DNA of 64,000 nt from DASTFP01 sp963816855 (GCA_963816855.1 CAWFMA010000017.1:62001-126000); one strand, 5' to 3'; shown: positions 17,600 through 26,394, counted from the first letter of the stretch. Program-made: numbers and translations. The notes: generated from the letters alone by a model not told the origin.

Positions 17600-18622
17600 G
17601 TGAATAAAATCACAAAGTCATCCGGTGTTCCGCCGGAGAGCGCTGCCGCGTTTGCCCAGACTCTGGAGCTCATCAACCCGCATCTCTACTCGGTCGAGGA
17701 GAGAATCCGCGAACAGGCGCGAGCCTTTGATCCGGCTGTGGAAGGCTATGTTTCCTATGTCTGCGAAAAAGGGGGCAAACGGCTGCGGCCGGTTCTCGCC
17801 CTTCTGGCTGGGGGCGCATCCGGGCGAATTACGTCTGGCCACGTTGATCTCGCGGTGATCGTGGAAATGGTCCACGTCGCGACTCTGGTTCACGACGATA
17901 TCATGGATGGTGCGGAACTTCGTCGGGATCAGCCGACCGCCAACGCGAAATGGGGAACGTCGATCAGCGTCTTGCTGGGCGATTGCCTGTTCGCGCATGC
18001 TCTGCGGCTGGCAACCAGCTTTAGCAACAATGCAATTTGTCGCCGCATCGCCGAGGCGGCGTCGGAAGTTTGCTCGGGCGAGATCGTTCAGACGCAGAGA
18101 CGCTATGACCTGAAGCTCAGCACCGCGGACTACTACCGCATCATCGAGATGAAGACGGCGTCCCTGTTTTCGGTGGCTTGCGAGCTCGGCGCGTTCATCA
18201 GTGAAGCGAGCCCGCTGGTCATCGGCGCGCTCAAGAATTTCGGCCTCAAGGTGGGCACAGCTTACCAGATTTACGACGACTGCCTTGACCTGGCCGGCAC
18301 CGAGGAGGAGACGGGCAAAACATTGGGAACCGATCTCCGAAAGGGCAAGTTTACGCTGCCGGTCCTGCTTACCCTGCAGAATCGCCAGGGACTGGATCTC
18401 ACCCGCCTGCGCGACCTCTTGCTGAGGGAAGACCGCGTCGATGAGGAGTTTCTGGCTGATTTGTTGCATCGCGCGGGAGCCCTTCCGGCGGCGGCGCAGA
18501 TTGCCCGAAGAATGCTCGGAGAGGCTCGCCAATCGCTGGAAGCGGTCCCGGTCAATCGCTACGTTAACGGCCTTCAGGCCATCGCCGATCATCTGATCGG
18601 CCTGGTTGATCGATTGGCGTGA
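17600..18622 (+). CDS. all-trans polyprenyl diphosphate synthase
   Basis: Long-chain trans-prenyltransferase of about 340 residues (IspB/HepT-like) that elongates farnesyl or geranylgeranyl diphosphate with IPP for a quinone side chain. Both Asp-rich motifs are intact: LVHDDIMD (first) and YQIYDDCLDL (second), with GGKRLRP for IPP binding. The long open frame begins at 17282 inside the SDR gene; GTG 17600 (MNKITKSS) is chosen because homologous sequence begins shortly after. The chain length, hence whether octa-, hepta- or nonaprenyl, cannot be read from the sequence. Confidence 0.92.
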   Translation: MNKITKSSGVPPESAAAFAQTLELINPHLYSVEERIREQARAFDPAVEGYVSYVCEKGGKRLRPVLALLAGGASGRITSGHVDLAVIVEMVHVATLVHDDIMDGAELRRDQPTANAKWGTSISVLLGDCLFAHALRLATSFSNNAICRRIAEAASEVCSGEIVQTQRRYDLKLSTADYYRIIEMKTASLFSVACELGAFISEASPLVIGALKNFGLKVGTAYQIYDDCLDLAGTEEETGKTLGTDLRKGKFTLPVLLTLQNRQGLDLTRLRDLLLREDRVDEEFLADLLHRAGALPAAAQIARRMLGEARQSLEAVPVNRYVNGLQAIADHLIGLVDRLA

Positions 18623-18657
18623 ACGTTCGCCTTACCGGCCGTTAGCAATCCTCGACT

Positions 18658-19347
18658 GTGCGCATCCGGGAAATCCCCCTCGGCGATCGTCCTCGAGAAA
18701 AGCTTTCGGCGCGGGGCGCCTCGTCGCTGACCGATGCTGAACTTCTGGCGATCTTTCTGCGGACCGGCCTCAAAGGCAAAAGTGCGATCGCGCTGGCCGG
18801 CGATCTGCTCAGGGCCAAAGGGTCGCTCCGGGCGCTCTCCCGTTGCCCGCCGGCCGAGCTTTCCAAGATCGCAGCGGGAATCGGACCCGCCAAGGCAGCC
18901 GAGTTGGCGGCCGCCTTCGAACTCGGAAAACGCCTGTCCCGGGGTGTGGCCGAACGTCCGCTTCTTGACAGTGCCGCGGCGATCTACGCCATTTTCGGCG
19001 CCGAATTCCAGGCTCGCGATCGCGAGTCGCTCAAGGTCGTCCTGCTTGACACCAAGTTGCGCCTGCTTCGCATGGACGATGTCGCGCTTGGTTCGTTGAA
19101 TGAATGCGTTGCGCATCCGCGTGAGATTTTTCGCCCGGCGATCGTTCATTCCGCCTACGCGCTGGTTCTTATCCACAATCACCCGTCTGGCGATCCAAGC
19201 CCAAGTTCAGCGGATCACCGGCTGACGCGCCAGCTCGTCGAATCGGCCAAGCTTCTGCAAATCGTTTTGCTTGATCACATCATCATTGGTTTGCCGGACG
19301 GCGGAAGAAATCCGTATTTCAGCTTCCGGGAAGCCGGCGCACTATGA
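18658..19347 (+). CDS. radC: RadC family JAB/MPN-domain protein
   Basis: A 229-residue RadC-family protein. The N-terminal helix-hairpin-helix region (KIAAGIGPAKAAEL) is followed by a JAB/MPN metalloprotease-like domain with the JAMM signature HNHPSGDPSPSSAD intact. The family was named for a supposed DNA repair role that is not supported by later work, so the function should be regarded as unknown. GTG 18658 is the start. Its stop overlaps the lpxA start by four bases (ATGA), indicating translational coupling. Confidence 0.93.
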   Translation: MRIREIPLGDRPREKLSARGASSLTDAELLAIFLRTGLKGKSAIALAGDLLRAKGSLRALSRCPPAELSKIAAGIGPAKAAELAAAFELGKRLSRGVAERPLLDSAAAIYAIFGAEFQARDRESLKVVLLDTKLRLLRMDDVALGSLNECVAHPREIFRPAIVHSAYALVLIHNHPSGDPSPSSADHRLTRQLVESAKLLQIVLLDHIIIGLPDGGRNPYFSFREAGAL

Positions 19348-20147
19348 AGATTCATCCCACGGCCGTCGTTTCTCCGCGGGCCGAGCTGGCCGATGATGTC
19401 GAGATCGGCGCATATGCCATCGTCGGGGAGGATGTCACACTTGGGGCGGGGAATGTCGTGCAGGCCCATGCGGTGATCGAAGGCCGGACGACTTTGGGAT
19501 CTGGAAATTTCGTTGGATACGGCGCCATCATCGGCGCGACCCCTCAGGATTTTGCCTTCCGGGAATCGGTCGCGAGCGGGATCCGCATCGGGGATGGCAA
19601 CACGTTTCGGGAATATGTGACCATTCATCGCGGGACGAAGGAGGGCTCCGCGACGGTCGTCGCAAACGGTTGTTATCTGATGGTGGGGACACATCTCGGC
19701 CATAACGTGAAGTTGGGGGACCAGGTCGTCATCGCCAACAATTGCCTTCTGGCCGGCTACGTGGAAATCGGAAGCGGCGCGGTCCTCGGAGGGGGCACGG
19801 TCTTTCACCAATTCCTGCGAATCGGACCGTTGGCGATGGTGCGCGGAGGCACGCGCTTCGGAAAGGACATCCCACCTTTTGTCTCTGCGGACGGTGAAAA
19901 CCTGCTTTCGGGCATCAATGCCATCGGTTTGCGGCGGGCGGGCGTTGCGCCCGCGGTGCGCCTGGAGATCAAGCGGGCGTTCAAGCTTATCTATTGGAGC
20001 GGTGTCAACATTTCGCAGGCCCTCGAGCGGGCGAAGGAATCGACGTGGAGCCCCGAGGCGCAACTGTTTCTTGATTTTATCGCCGCCTCGAAACGCGGAG
20101 TCTGTGGTGCGAACCGGGTCCCGCAAGAGGAACAGACAGAAGGCTAA
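19344..20147 (+). CDS. lpxA: acyl-ACP--UDP-N-acetylglucosamine O-acyltransferase
   Basis: LpxA, first enzyme of lipid A synthesis, transferring a 3-hydroxyacyl chain from ACP to UDP-GlcNAc. The left-handed beta-helix is evident as hexapeptide repeats from residue 1 (HPTAVVSPRAELADDVEIG). The catalytic His is in THLGHNVKLGD and the C-terminal helical acyl-carrier-binding domain follows. The 267 residues match the family. Its presence shows an LPS-bearing outer membrane. lpxC/lpxD/fabZ, usual neighbours, are not in the window; here it is coupled to radC. Confidence 0.96.
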   Translation: MKIHPTAVVSPRAELADDVEIGAYAIVGEDVTLGAGNVVQAHAVIEGRTTLGSGNFVGYGAIIGATPQDFAFRESVASGIRIGDGNTFREYVTIHRGTKEGSATVVANGCYLMVGTHLGHNVKLGDQVVIANNCLLAGYVEIGSGAVLGGGTVFHQFLRIGPLAMVRGGTRFGKDIPPFVSADGENLLSGINAIGLRRAGVAPAVRLEIKRAFKLIYWSGVNISQALERAKESTWSPEAQLFLDFIAASKRGVCGANRVPQEEQTEG

Positions 20148-20465
20148 GGCGCTTTTCTCGCCTGCGAGAAGGCATCAACGGCTTAGTCCACGATTCCCCC
20201 GAGAGGAGAGGTTGCTCTTCGCGACCGGGTGCTTTGGCATGATGAAGAAACTTGTAACGCCGGCGCACCGGCGAGATCGGGGAGGGCCACTATCGCTCGG
20301 GGCAAGCCGATGATCTTGGCGACCGTTCAGCGCCAGATGCGGGCAAGAAGCCAGATCTGACGGTGAAAGAACTGCAATGACGTGTTGCGAGCTTTGATCC
20401 TGAAAGAAACCTGTGGGCCGAGGTGAAAACGGAAATCCGCTCTTGCTCGCGGGATCCGGTTCAAG
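20148..20465. other. 318-bp gap, possible transposase scrap
   Basis: No intact gene. In one plus-strand frame around 20300-20370 the translation reads KKPDLTVKEL, reminiscent of the helix-turn-helix linker of IS630-type transposases, but it is broken by stops and too short to assign. Hairpin-forming text (CTCGCCTGCGAG at 20158) follows the lpxA stop and could act as a terminator, without a clear T run. Confidence 0.25.
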
Positions 20466-21686
20466 CTAAATGGACGGTGAGTCTTCGGCTCCAGTCGGAG
20501 CATTTAGCCCCGCGGCAAGATAAACTTCTCGGACGCTAACGCCCGTTCGCTTGGCCGCCTCGCGGCAGGATTCAAACTCGGGCGCGACCTGAATCAGTTT
20601 ACCCTCGAGCAATCCCAGTTTGACGCGCACCGGACCATACGGCGTTTCCCGAATTTGGAAGGTCCGTTTCAGCTTCACCCGCTGCCTGCGGTGCATGCGC
20701 ACGCCAAAGGCGGTGGTCTCGGTGAGGAGGATCCGCAGGAGTTCTCGACACTTTTCCTCCTCGCAAAGCACGGTGAAGACGAATCCCGGCCGGTTCTTCT
20801 TCATCTGGGCAGGAGTGAAAAACACATCGAGCGCCCCGGCGGCCAAAAGACGGTCCATGGCAGCTCCCGCCAATTCGGGGCTAAGATCGTCAAGATTGGT
20901 CTCCATCTGCACGACTTCATCCGCCTCGGCGCCGGGGCACGGCCCAAGCTCGCCAAGAAGAGCACGCAGGACGTTCGGGCGGGGGCCATCGCTGCGGGTT
21001 CCCAGGCCGTAGCCGACCTTCTCGATTTTCATTTCCGGAAACGGGCCGAACGACGAGGAGAACTCCGCGAGCAGCGCTGCGCCCGTCGGCGTAATCAATT
21101 CGCCCGCGTCTTGGAGTTGGCGGATCGGAATTCCGGCAAGAATCTCGAGCGTTGCCGGCACCGGGACAGGCAGGCGCCCGTGAGCGCAGTCCGTCCATCC
21201 AACACCGTCAACCAGCGAAGAGGCCAGCACGCGTTGGACGCCGAGCGCTTCGATTCCGGCACAGACGGCGACAATGTCGGCGATGGAATCGAAAGCGCCG
21301 ACTTCGTGAAACTCGACATCCTCTGGCGCGACTCCGTGGATCTTTCCCTCCGCCAGCGCGATGCGCTCGAACACGGAAATGCTTCGGGCCTTGACAGATT
21401 CGGCCAGCCGGCTGCTCCCGATCAAGCCGCGGATTTCCCGATGACAGGCGCCGTGAACGTGGCCGTGGGCGGAATGCTCGTGGAAATCCTTCAAACGAGT
21501 CTCGAACTTCCAACCGGCGATGCCCTGGCGCGTTTCCCGTCGAAAACCGAAGTCAATCATTGCCGCGAGATCCATCGCGGCGATGGCCGAACGAAAAACT
21601 TCCTCCTCCACGCCAAGATCGCGTAGAACCCCCACAGTCATGTCTCCGCTGATTCCGGAAAAGCAGTCGAGATAGAGGACTCGCAT
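20466..21686 (-). CDS. larC: nickel-pincer cofactor biosynthesis protein LarC
   Basis: LarC (406 residues), the CTP-dependent cyclometallase that inserts nickel into the pyridinium-bis-thiocarboxylate precursor of the lactate racemase cofactor. The N-terminus MRVLYLDCFSGISGDM is diagnostic; the His-rich segment HEHSAHGHVHGACH (about residues 75-90) is a likely nickel-binding region and the C-terminal domain is complete. ATG 21686 is chosen; the longer frame is in untranslated leader. larB, larE and a lactate-racemase-family larA are not in the window. It is the last gene of the operon led by the SAM-I riboswitch. Confidence 0.93.
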   Translation of the reverse strand: MRVLYLDCFSGISGDMTVGVLRDLGVEEEVFRSAIAAMDLAAMIDFGFRRETRQGIAGWKFETRLKDFHEHSAHGHVHGACHREIRGLIGSSRLAESVKARSISVFERIALAEGKIHGVAPEDVEFHEVGAFDSIADIVAVCAGIEALGVQRVLASSLVDGVGWTDCAHGRLPVPVPATLEILAGIPIRQLQDAGELITPTGAALLAEFSSSFGPFPEMKIEKVGYGLGTRSDGPRPNVLRALLGELGPCPGAEADEVVQMETNLDDLSPELAGAAMDRLLAAGALDVFFTPAQMKKNRPGFVFTVLCEEEKCRELLRILLTETTAFGVRMHRRQRVKLKRTFQIRETPYGPVRVKLGLLEGKLIQVAPEFESCREAAKRTGVSVREVYLAAGLNAPTGAEDSPSI

Positions 21687-21723
21687 GAGGAAGTCTCGCC
21701 CCAAGGGACGGGCCGCGGGGCGC

Positions 21724-22164
21724 TTAGAGACCCCGACTCCGCGCGAGCTTTTCGAGTTCGGTCTGGAAATCCATGACGTCCTGCTGGCTGGGGCGGTAAC
21801 CGGGGGTTGTGGGATTGAGTCCGAGGCGGCCTGTCTGATCAAGGTACCATTCCGCTTTCTGACCGTCCGAGAAGATAACGCGTCCGCTGACCATCGAGCC
21901 CGGGCGCGTGATTTGATCCATGGTCACGGAGACTCTTCCGGCGGTGGCAGCCTTTTCGGGCTCGGGAGACGAAAGCGAATCGCGCTCGGGTGGACGTTCT
22001 GCTTCTTTGATTTTGAGTTTGAGGTCATCGGCGAGAAGGCGGGCGTCCAGATAAGTCAGCGAGATCTGGAAGACTTCCTTCAAGCGCTTTTGGATTTCGG
22101 AAAGACTGGCGCCCGCCTCGATCCATTTGGAAATTGCGTCTTTTTGTTCGTCGGTGAGAGTCAT
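21724..22164 (-). CDS. hypothetical protein
   Basis: A 146-residue soluble protein that I do not recognise. Residues 1-55 are helical and look like a small helix-turn-helix-like module (LTDEQKDAISKWIEAGASLS, then EIQKRLKEVF); a charged linker follows; residues 80-115 form a small beta unit (VSVTMDQITRPGSMVSG, then DGQKAEWYLDQTGRLGL). A C-terminal amphipathic helix ends it. It lies between the MoaD-like gene (82 bp) and larC (37 bp) in the riboswitch operon, so it may work in the same pathway, but nothing in it shows how. Confidence 0.7.
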   Translation of the reverse strand: MTLTDEQKDAISKWIEAGASLSEIQKRLKEVFQISLTYLDARLLADDLKLKIKEAERPPERDSLSSPEPEKAATAGRVSVTMDQITRPGSMVSGRVIFSDGQKAEWYLDQTGRLGLNPTTPGYRPSQQDVMDFQTELEKLARSRGL

Positions 22165-22245
22165 GGGTATCTATCTATTTGCGCGGATAGCATAAAGGAT
22201 GCGAGGGAGGATCCCGTCAACACCGCGTCGCGCGGGAACTGACCG

Positions 22246-22521
22246 CTATCCTCCCGCAATCGCCGGCACGATGCTAATTTCGTCGCCTTCCTTGACTGCG
22301 GTGTTCTTGTCATTGAGGAAGCGGATGTCCTCATCGTTGAGGAAGACGTTGACAAAGCGCCGGATGTTGCCCTGCTCGTCGCAAATGCGTTCGGCGAGGC
22401 CGGGATACGACTTTTCAAGGCTGGTGAGGATTTCCGAGATCGTCGCGCCTTCGGCGGGGACGACCTCTTCTTCCTTGGTGAGTTTGCGGAGGGGTGTGGG
22501 GATACGAACGGATGTGGGCAT
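22246..22521 (-). CDS. MoaD/ThiS-family sulfur carrier protein
   Basis: A 91-residue ubiquitin-fold protein ending in Gly-Gly (SIVPAIAGG), the form needed for adenylation and C-terminal thiocarboxylate formation by an E1-like enzyme. The core text VFLNDEDIRFL and GDEISIVPA fits MoaD/ThiS/CysO. The mature GG terminus is encoded, so no protease is required. It starts 4 bp after thrC and shares its riboswitch, and no molybdopterin genes are present. A role as sulfur donor to the neighbouring PLP enzyme, as CysO serves CysM, is an attractive inference. Confidence 0.9.
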   Translation of the reverse strand: MPTSVRIPTPLRKLTKEEEVVPAEGATISEILTSLEKSYPGLAERICDEQGNIRRFVNVFLNDEDIRFLNDKNTAVKEGDEISIVPAIAGG

Positions 22522-22525
22522 TGGA

Positions 22526-23809
22526 TTATTGGTTTATACTGGCTGCATGGGGTTGGAGGGGTTCAATCTCGCCGGAGACGAGCGTTTCGAATTCGCGAAG
22601 ACTGGGTTTGATAAGGCGCGGTTCGCCGCAACATCCCTGCACGGCTTCCTGGGTTTTCAGTCCGTGTCCGGTGATGCAGAGGACGATGCTTTCGTCCCGC
22701 GGGATCTGGCCCTTCTCGAGAAGCTTTTTCGCGCAGGCAACGGTGACGCCGCCGGCCGTTTCGGCGAAGATGCCTGCCGTCTCGGCAAGAAGGCGTATCC
22801 CGGCAATGACTTCGTCATCGGTGGCGTCTTCGGCATGGCCCCCGGTTTCCTTCATCGCGCGAATCGCGTAGTAGCCGTCGGCCGGCGTGCCGATGGCGAG
22901 GGACTTGACGATAGTCTGCGGCTTGGGAACGGGTTTAACGATCTCCAGGCCTTTTTTCATGGCTTCGCTGATGGGCGAACAGCCGGCCGCCTGCGCGCCG
23001 TGGACGGAAAACGGTTGATCCTCAAGAATGCTGGTCTGAATAAACTCCCGATAGGCCTTGTGGATCTTTGTCAGAAGGGAACCGCTGGCCATTGGAACGA
23101 CGGTATGCCGCGGCAGTTTCCATCCCAGTTGCTCCGCGATTTCAAAACCCATGCTCTTGGATCCTTCAGCGTAATAAGGGCGCAGGTTGACGTTCACGAA
23201 ACCCCAGCCGTACTTCCCGGCGATCTCCGAACAAAGCCGGTTGACCTGATCGTAGGGGCCGCGGATGCCGATCACATTGGTCCCGTAAACCAACGAACCG
23301 AGAACTTTGCTCTGTTCCAGATCGGCCGGAATCAAAACGTAGCTCTTCAGGCCCGCGGCTGCGGCATTGGCCGCGACTGAATTGGCGAGGTTTCCGGTGG
23401 AGGCGCACGCGACAATCTTGAATCCCAGTTCGCACGCCCTGCTCAGGGCCACCGAAACGACCCGGTCTTTGAAAGAGAGGGTGGGGTAGTTGACGGTATC
23501 GTTCTTGATGTAAACTTCCGACGCGCCAAGCGCCTTTGCCAGACGGTCCGCTTTGACCAGCGGGGTAAATCCCACGTCCACACCGACCGTCGGTTCGCCA
23601 TCGATCGGCAGCAATTCACGGTAGCGCCACATGCTCTGGGGCCGTCCGGCAAAAATTTTCCGGCTAATGCTCCCGCGGATGACTTCGTAGTCGTAAGCTG
23701 CTTCCAACGGCCCAAAGTCATACTCGCAAATATGAATGGCCTCTTTCTCGTACAAGCGTCCGCATTCGCGGCATTTCAAGTGGGAAAAGAAAGGTCGGTC
23801 TTCGTTCAT
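22526..23809 (-). CDS. thrC: threonine synthase-like PLP enzyme
   Basis: A 427-residue fold-type II PLP enzyme annotated by similarity as threonine synthase (O-phosphohomoserine to threonine). It begins with a zinc-ribbon-like segment (LKCRECGRLYEKEAIHICEY), then the PLP lysine in TLSFKDRV and the phosphate-binding loop ASTGNLANS. ATG 23809 (MNEDRPFF) is chosen and has GGAGG upstream. A SAM-I riboswitch precedes it and a sulfur-carrier gene follows, which is unusual for a threonine enzyme: a role in homocysteine formation from O-phosphohomoserine should be considered beside the standard reaction. Confidence 0.85.
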   Translation of the reverse strand: MNEDRPFFSHLKCRECGRLYEKEAIHICEYDFGPLEAAYDYEVIRGSISRKIFAGRPQSMWRYRELLPIDGEPTVGVDVGFTPLVKADRLAKALGASEVYIKNDTVNYPTLSFKDRVVSVALSRACELGFKIVACASTGNLANSVAANAAAAGLKSYVLIPADLEQSKVLGSLVYGTNVIGIRGPYDQVNRLCSEIAGKYGWGFVNVNLRPYYAEGSKSMGFEIAEQLGWKLPRHTVVPMASGSLLTKIHKAYREFIQTSILEDQPFSVHGAQAAGCSPISEAMKKGLEIVKPVPKPQTIVKSLAIGTPADGYYAIRAMKETGGHAEDATDDEVIAGIRLLAETAGIFAETAGGVTVACAKKLLEKGQIPRDESIVLCITGHGLKTQEAVQGCCGEPRLIKPSLREFETLVSGEIEPLQPHAASINQ

Positions 23810-23873
23810 GGCTGGCCTCCGCACGAGAGTGGGAAATGAGGAAGGACAAACCGTCCGAAGCCGACTGTCACAT

Positions 23874-23996
23874 CTCATCTGCCCCCGACGCTTTGGCGTC
23901 GAAGCTGGATTTGGCACCTGGTCCCCCGAATCCACCTTGGGGTCGGGGCGGTTGCCGTGGCTTCACAGGGCCAGTCCCTCAGCCACTCTCGATAAG
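23874..23996 (-). promoter_or_regulatory. SAM-I (S-box) riboswitch
   Basis: On the minus strand the conserved S-box core is clear: CTTATCGAGAGTGG opens P1, then GAGGGACTGGCCC, TGAAGCC and GGCAACC, later AGGTGCCAAATCCAGC, a P4 hairpin CGACGC/GCGTCG, and GATGAG closing P1. All these are positions that define the SAM-binding aptamer and its kink-turn. About 64 nt separate it from the thrC start, holding short hairpins and a GGAGG ribosome site but no run of U, so control is more likely translational than by termination. SAM should repress the thrC/MoaD-like/larC operon. Confidence 0.94.
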
Positions 23997-24205
23997 ATTA
24001 GTGAGGAAGATTGCGGTCTGGTGGCACCGCGTCAAGAGTTTTCCTCGCCATTTGAGCGCCGGAGATCGCGTGAAATCGGGATTTCCGCCCGCAATAGCCA
24101 GCACCGACAAGGCTCTCCGATGCCCAGGGTTCTTGTGAAAATAGGCGTCCTGAAGCCGATCCAAACCAAGGAGTTCTCTTTTTCAGCGCGGCCCGTTTCG
24201 CGAAG

Positions 24206-25732
24206 CTATTGTGGCCTCCATTCCAACGGGGTGCCGACCGGCAATTGGCGGACGGCGCGGGCAATGTCCCAATTGGCCGTGCGAAATCCGCCGATGCTTT
24301 CCAGGACGTTCATTTGATCGGGGACGCTCGTGCCGTGCAAACCGTAAGGCAGTGGCTCCTTGCTGTCTGATTTCGCCAAATTGATCCAGAGCACGCCGGC
24401 GGGATTTCGAGGCCCTGCGGCCAGGTACTGCTCGGATGAGAGTTTGGGCTGGGGCGGAGCGACTGAAGGTTCCAGCGGCGTGCTTCCGTAGAGAGGGGCC
24501 AATCTCTTTGGAGGCTCGCGCCATTCCTCCTGCAACGTAGCCAGACGGGGGCGCGGGATCGCCTCAAGGATCATCCAGGAACCCCGCCCACGCAGACCGG
24601 GCCGCGCGGAAGAAATCGGCATGACGGCCACGAGCGCGCCATCCCGATAGATGTTCAACTGTGACAAGCCGACTATCGCGGCAGTCACCGGCTTTTGAGG
24701 GTCGGGTTGGGGTTGGAGCGGCTCATCCAGCGCCTTCTCGATCTCAAAAGGAACCACGTTGGGAACTCGAAACTCTGCCCCGATTCCCGGAAAAGTCGGC
24801 AGTTTGCCGTTAAGACTGCGCAAGTAAGACTCGTTGCAGTGAAAGCGCTCGGCGACGAACTCCCATGCGGAACGATAGGCGAGCATCGAACTCGCCAGAA
24901 GTTCGTCGTAGGTCCGAGCTGGTTCCGTGATCGCCGCAGGCCGGGCGTTCTTACGGGGAAGCGAGGCAATGGGAGGAGACCGCTTCGGCTCGGGAGTCTC
25001 GGCCTTCGGGGGAGCGATGAAGGAGAAGTCTTCACGCTTGAGCGTGTAATGGGTGAAAACGTCCTTCACTGCGGATCCGGCTTTGGCTGCCAGCAAAGTA
25101 TCGTCCTTGGCATCTTCATGAGTGCCTTGATAAAGAAAGAGCACCTTTCTGAAAACCGGGCCGGGCTTGCCGGTGATCGGACCAGGCGAGAACTGCTCTC
25201 GGTCCAGGAAAACCTGGAGCCGAACGATTTCCAATTCCGCCGCGGCCTGCGAATTGGAGGCGGATCCGTCGGATCTCGCCTTTTCATTGGCCCTCGGCGG
25301 CGGCGAAGGGCGGACTGTTGCGGACTCTGCAGGAGGGGGAATCTTCAGGACCTGACCAGCCCGGATCATATCGCTATTCAATCCGTTGAGTTCTTTGATT
25401 TGAGCCACCGAAACGCCGAATTTTTTTCCGATCAGAATGAGGGCGTCCCCGCGCTTGATCTCGTAGAGGCTGGCCGGATTCGTCTGCCGAGCGGCAGGAG
25501 GAGATGTTAGTGCGTCGGTATTTGGCGGCTGCGGGAGGCGCGGCAGTTCAAGGCCCCAATCCTTTGTCTCGGACGGCGCGACACGCCATTTCCACGCCAC
25601 GGCTCTCTCCAAACCGGGCTCGATACGGGGAGCTGCGGCAGGTCTTCCGGGCGTGGGTTGGCCGAGCGCGCCGCACGGCAATGCGCACAGCCCGACAAGG
25701 CCCAAAAGAAACCTTCCAGCCCCAAAAGTCAT
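24206..25732 (-). CDS. exported LysM protein with L,D-transpeptidase-like C-terminus lacking the catalytic Cys
   Basis: A 508-residue exported protein: signal peptide (RFLLGLVGLCALPCGALG), one clear LysM domain at about 90-133 (YEIKRGDALILIGKKFGVS), a second weaker LysM-like segment at about 290-330 (FVAERFHCNESYLRSLNGK), Pro-rich linkers, and a YkuD-like C-terminus from about 350. The last keeps HGTSVPD and the following loop, but where active enzymes have S-x-G-C-x-R it reads SIGGFRTAN, with Gly in place of the nucleophilic Cys. It may bind peptidoglycan without cross-linking it. ATG 25732 is preferred over the in-frame GTG just before it. Confidence 0.8.
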   Translation of the reverse strand: MTFGAGRFLLGLVGLCALPCGALGQPTPGRPAAAPRIEPGLERAVAWKWRVAPSETKDWGLELPRLPQPPNTDALTSPPAARQTNPASLYEIKRGDALILIGKKFGVSVAQIKELNGLNSDMIRAGQVLKIPPPAESATVRPSPPPRANEKARSDGSASNSQAAAELEIVRLQVFLDREQFSPGPITGKPGPVFRKVLFLYQGTHEDAKDDTLLAAKAGSAVKDVFTHYTLKREDFSFIAPPKAETPEPKRSPPIASLPRKNARPAAITEPARTYDELLASSMLAYRSAWEFVAERFHCNESYLRSLNGKLPTFPGIGAEFRVPNVVPFEIEKALDEPLQPQPDPQKPVTAAIVGLSQLNIYRDGALVAVMPISSARPGLRGRGSWMILEAIPRPRLATLQEEWREPPKRLAPLYGSTPLEPSVAPPQPKLSSEQYLAAGPRNPAGVLWINLAKSDSKEPLPYGLHGTSVPDQMNVLESIGGFRTANWDIARAVRQLPVGTPLEWRPQ

Positions 25733-25784
25733 CACCTTCTACTCATTCCGGGGTATTCATTGCGCTGGTGAGCGAGGGAACAGT

Positions 25785-26270
25785 TCAACGGAGCTCGCTG
25801 AGCCAACCCCAGAGGGGCCGGAGGTCTTCATCGCCGATCGCCAGGGTTTGGATGAGTTTATCCAGATTCATGGCGTGGCGAAGACGAACCTTGGCTTCCT
25901 CCAGACGGGCGCACACGCTGGCATAACAGGCAAGATTGAAGACAATGAGCGCATTGCCGGGGTGTATCTCCTGTGCTCGCAGCAGGATGGCTTCCGCCTC
26001 TTCCACGCTTTCGCACCGTCTGACCGAGTAGGCCAGATTGATCCACCAGACCGCATTCTGAGGCTCGACCTTGACAAGGTGCCTGGCGATTGAGGCGGCC
26101 AGCTTCCATTTGCCCGTCGCCACGTAAAGAGCGACCCGTGCACCCAGGACTTCGTTTCGGCTTTTGTCTTCCGCCTCGATCTCTTGAAGGGCCCGCTCCG
26201 CATCGTCTACCATGCCCAGTTCGAGATATCCGCTGGACGCAAGAACCTGTTTTTGCCACTGACCTTTCAT
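25785..26270 (-). CDS. small TPR-repeat protein
   Basis: A 161-residue, all-helical protein with about four tetratricopeptide-like units, for example SGYLELGMVDDAERALQEIE and NAVWWINLAYSVRRCESVEE. No signal peptide is seen, so it is probably a cytoplasmic protein-interaction module. ATG 26270 (MKGQWQK) is chosen over 26363 because the extra residues have low helical character. It lies 52 bp upstream of the LysM gene on the same strand and may be cotranscribed. It is the last ordinary gene before the degraded carbohydrate island. Confidence 0.75.
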   Translation of the reverse strand: MKGQWQKQVLASSGYLELGMVDDAERALQEIEAEDKSRNEVLGARVALYVATGKWKLAASIARHLVKVEPQNAVWWINLAYSVRRCESVEEAEAILLRAQEIHPGNALIVFNLACYASVCARLEEAKVRLRHAMNLDKLIQTLAIGDEDLRPLWGWLSELR

Positions 26271-26394
26271 TTGCCCAACCTTTCGAGAAATGCCCCCGCT
26301 CGCAGCCATTCCATGCCAGTTGCACTCATCACCAAGCGAAAGTCCTTGAATTCTCCGCAACAAGAAATTCGGCGGCAGAGAGTTGCATGGCCCT

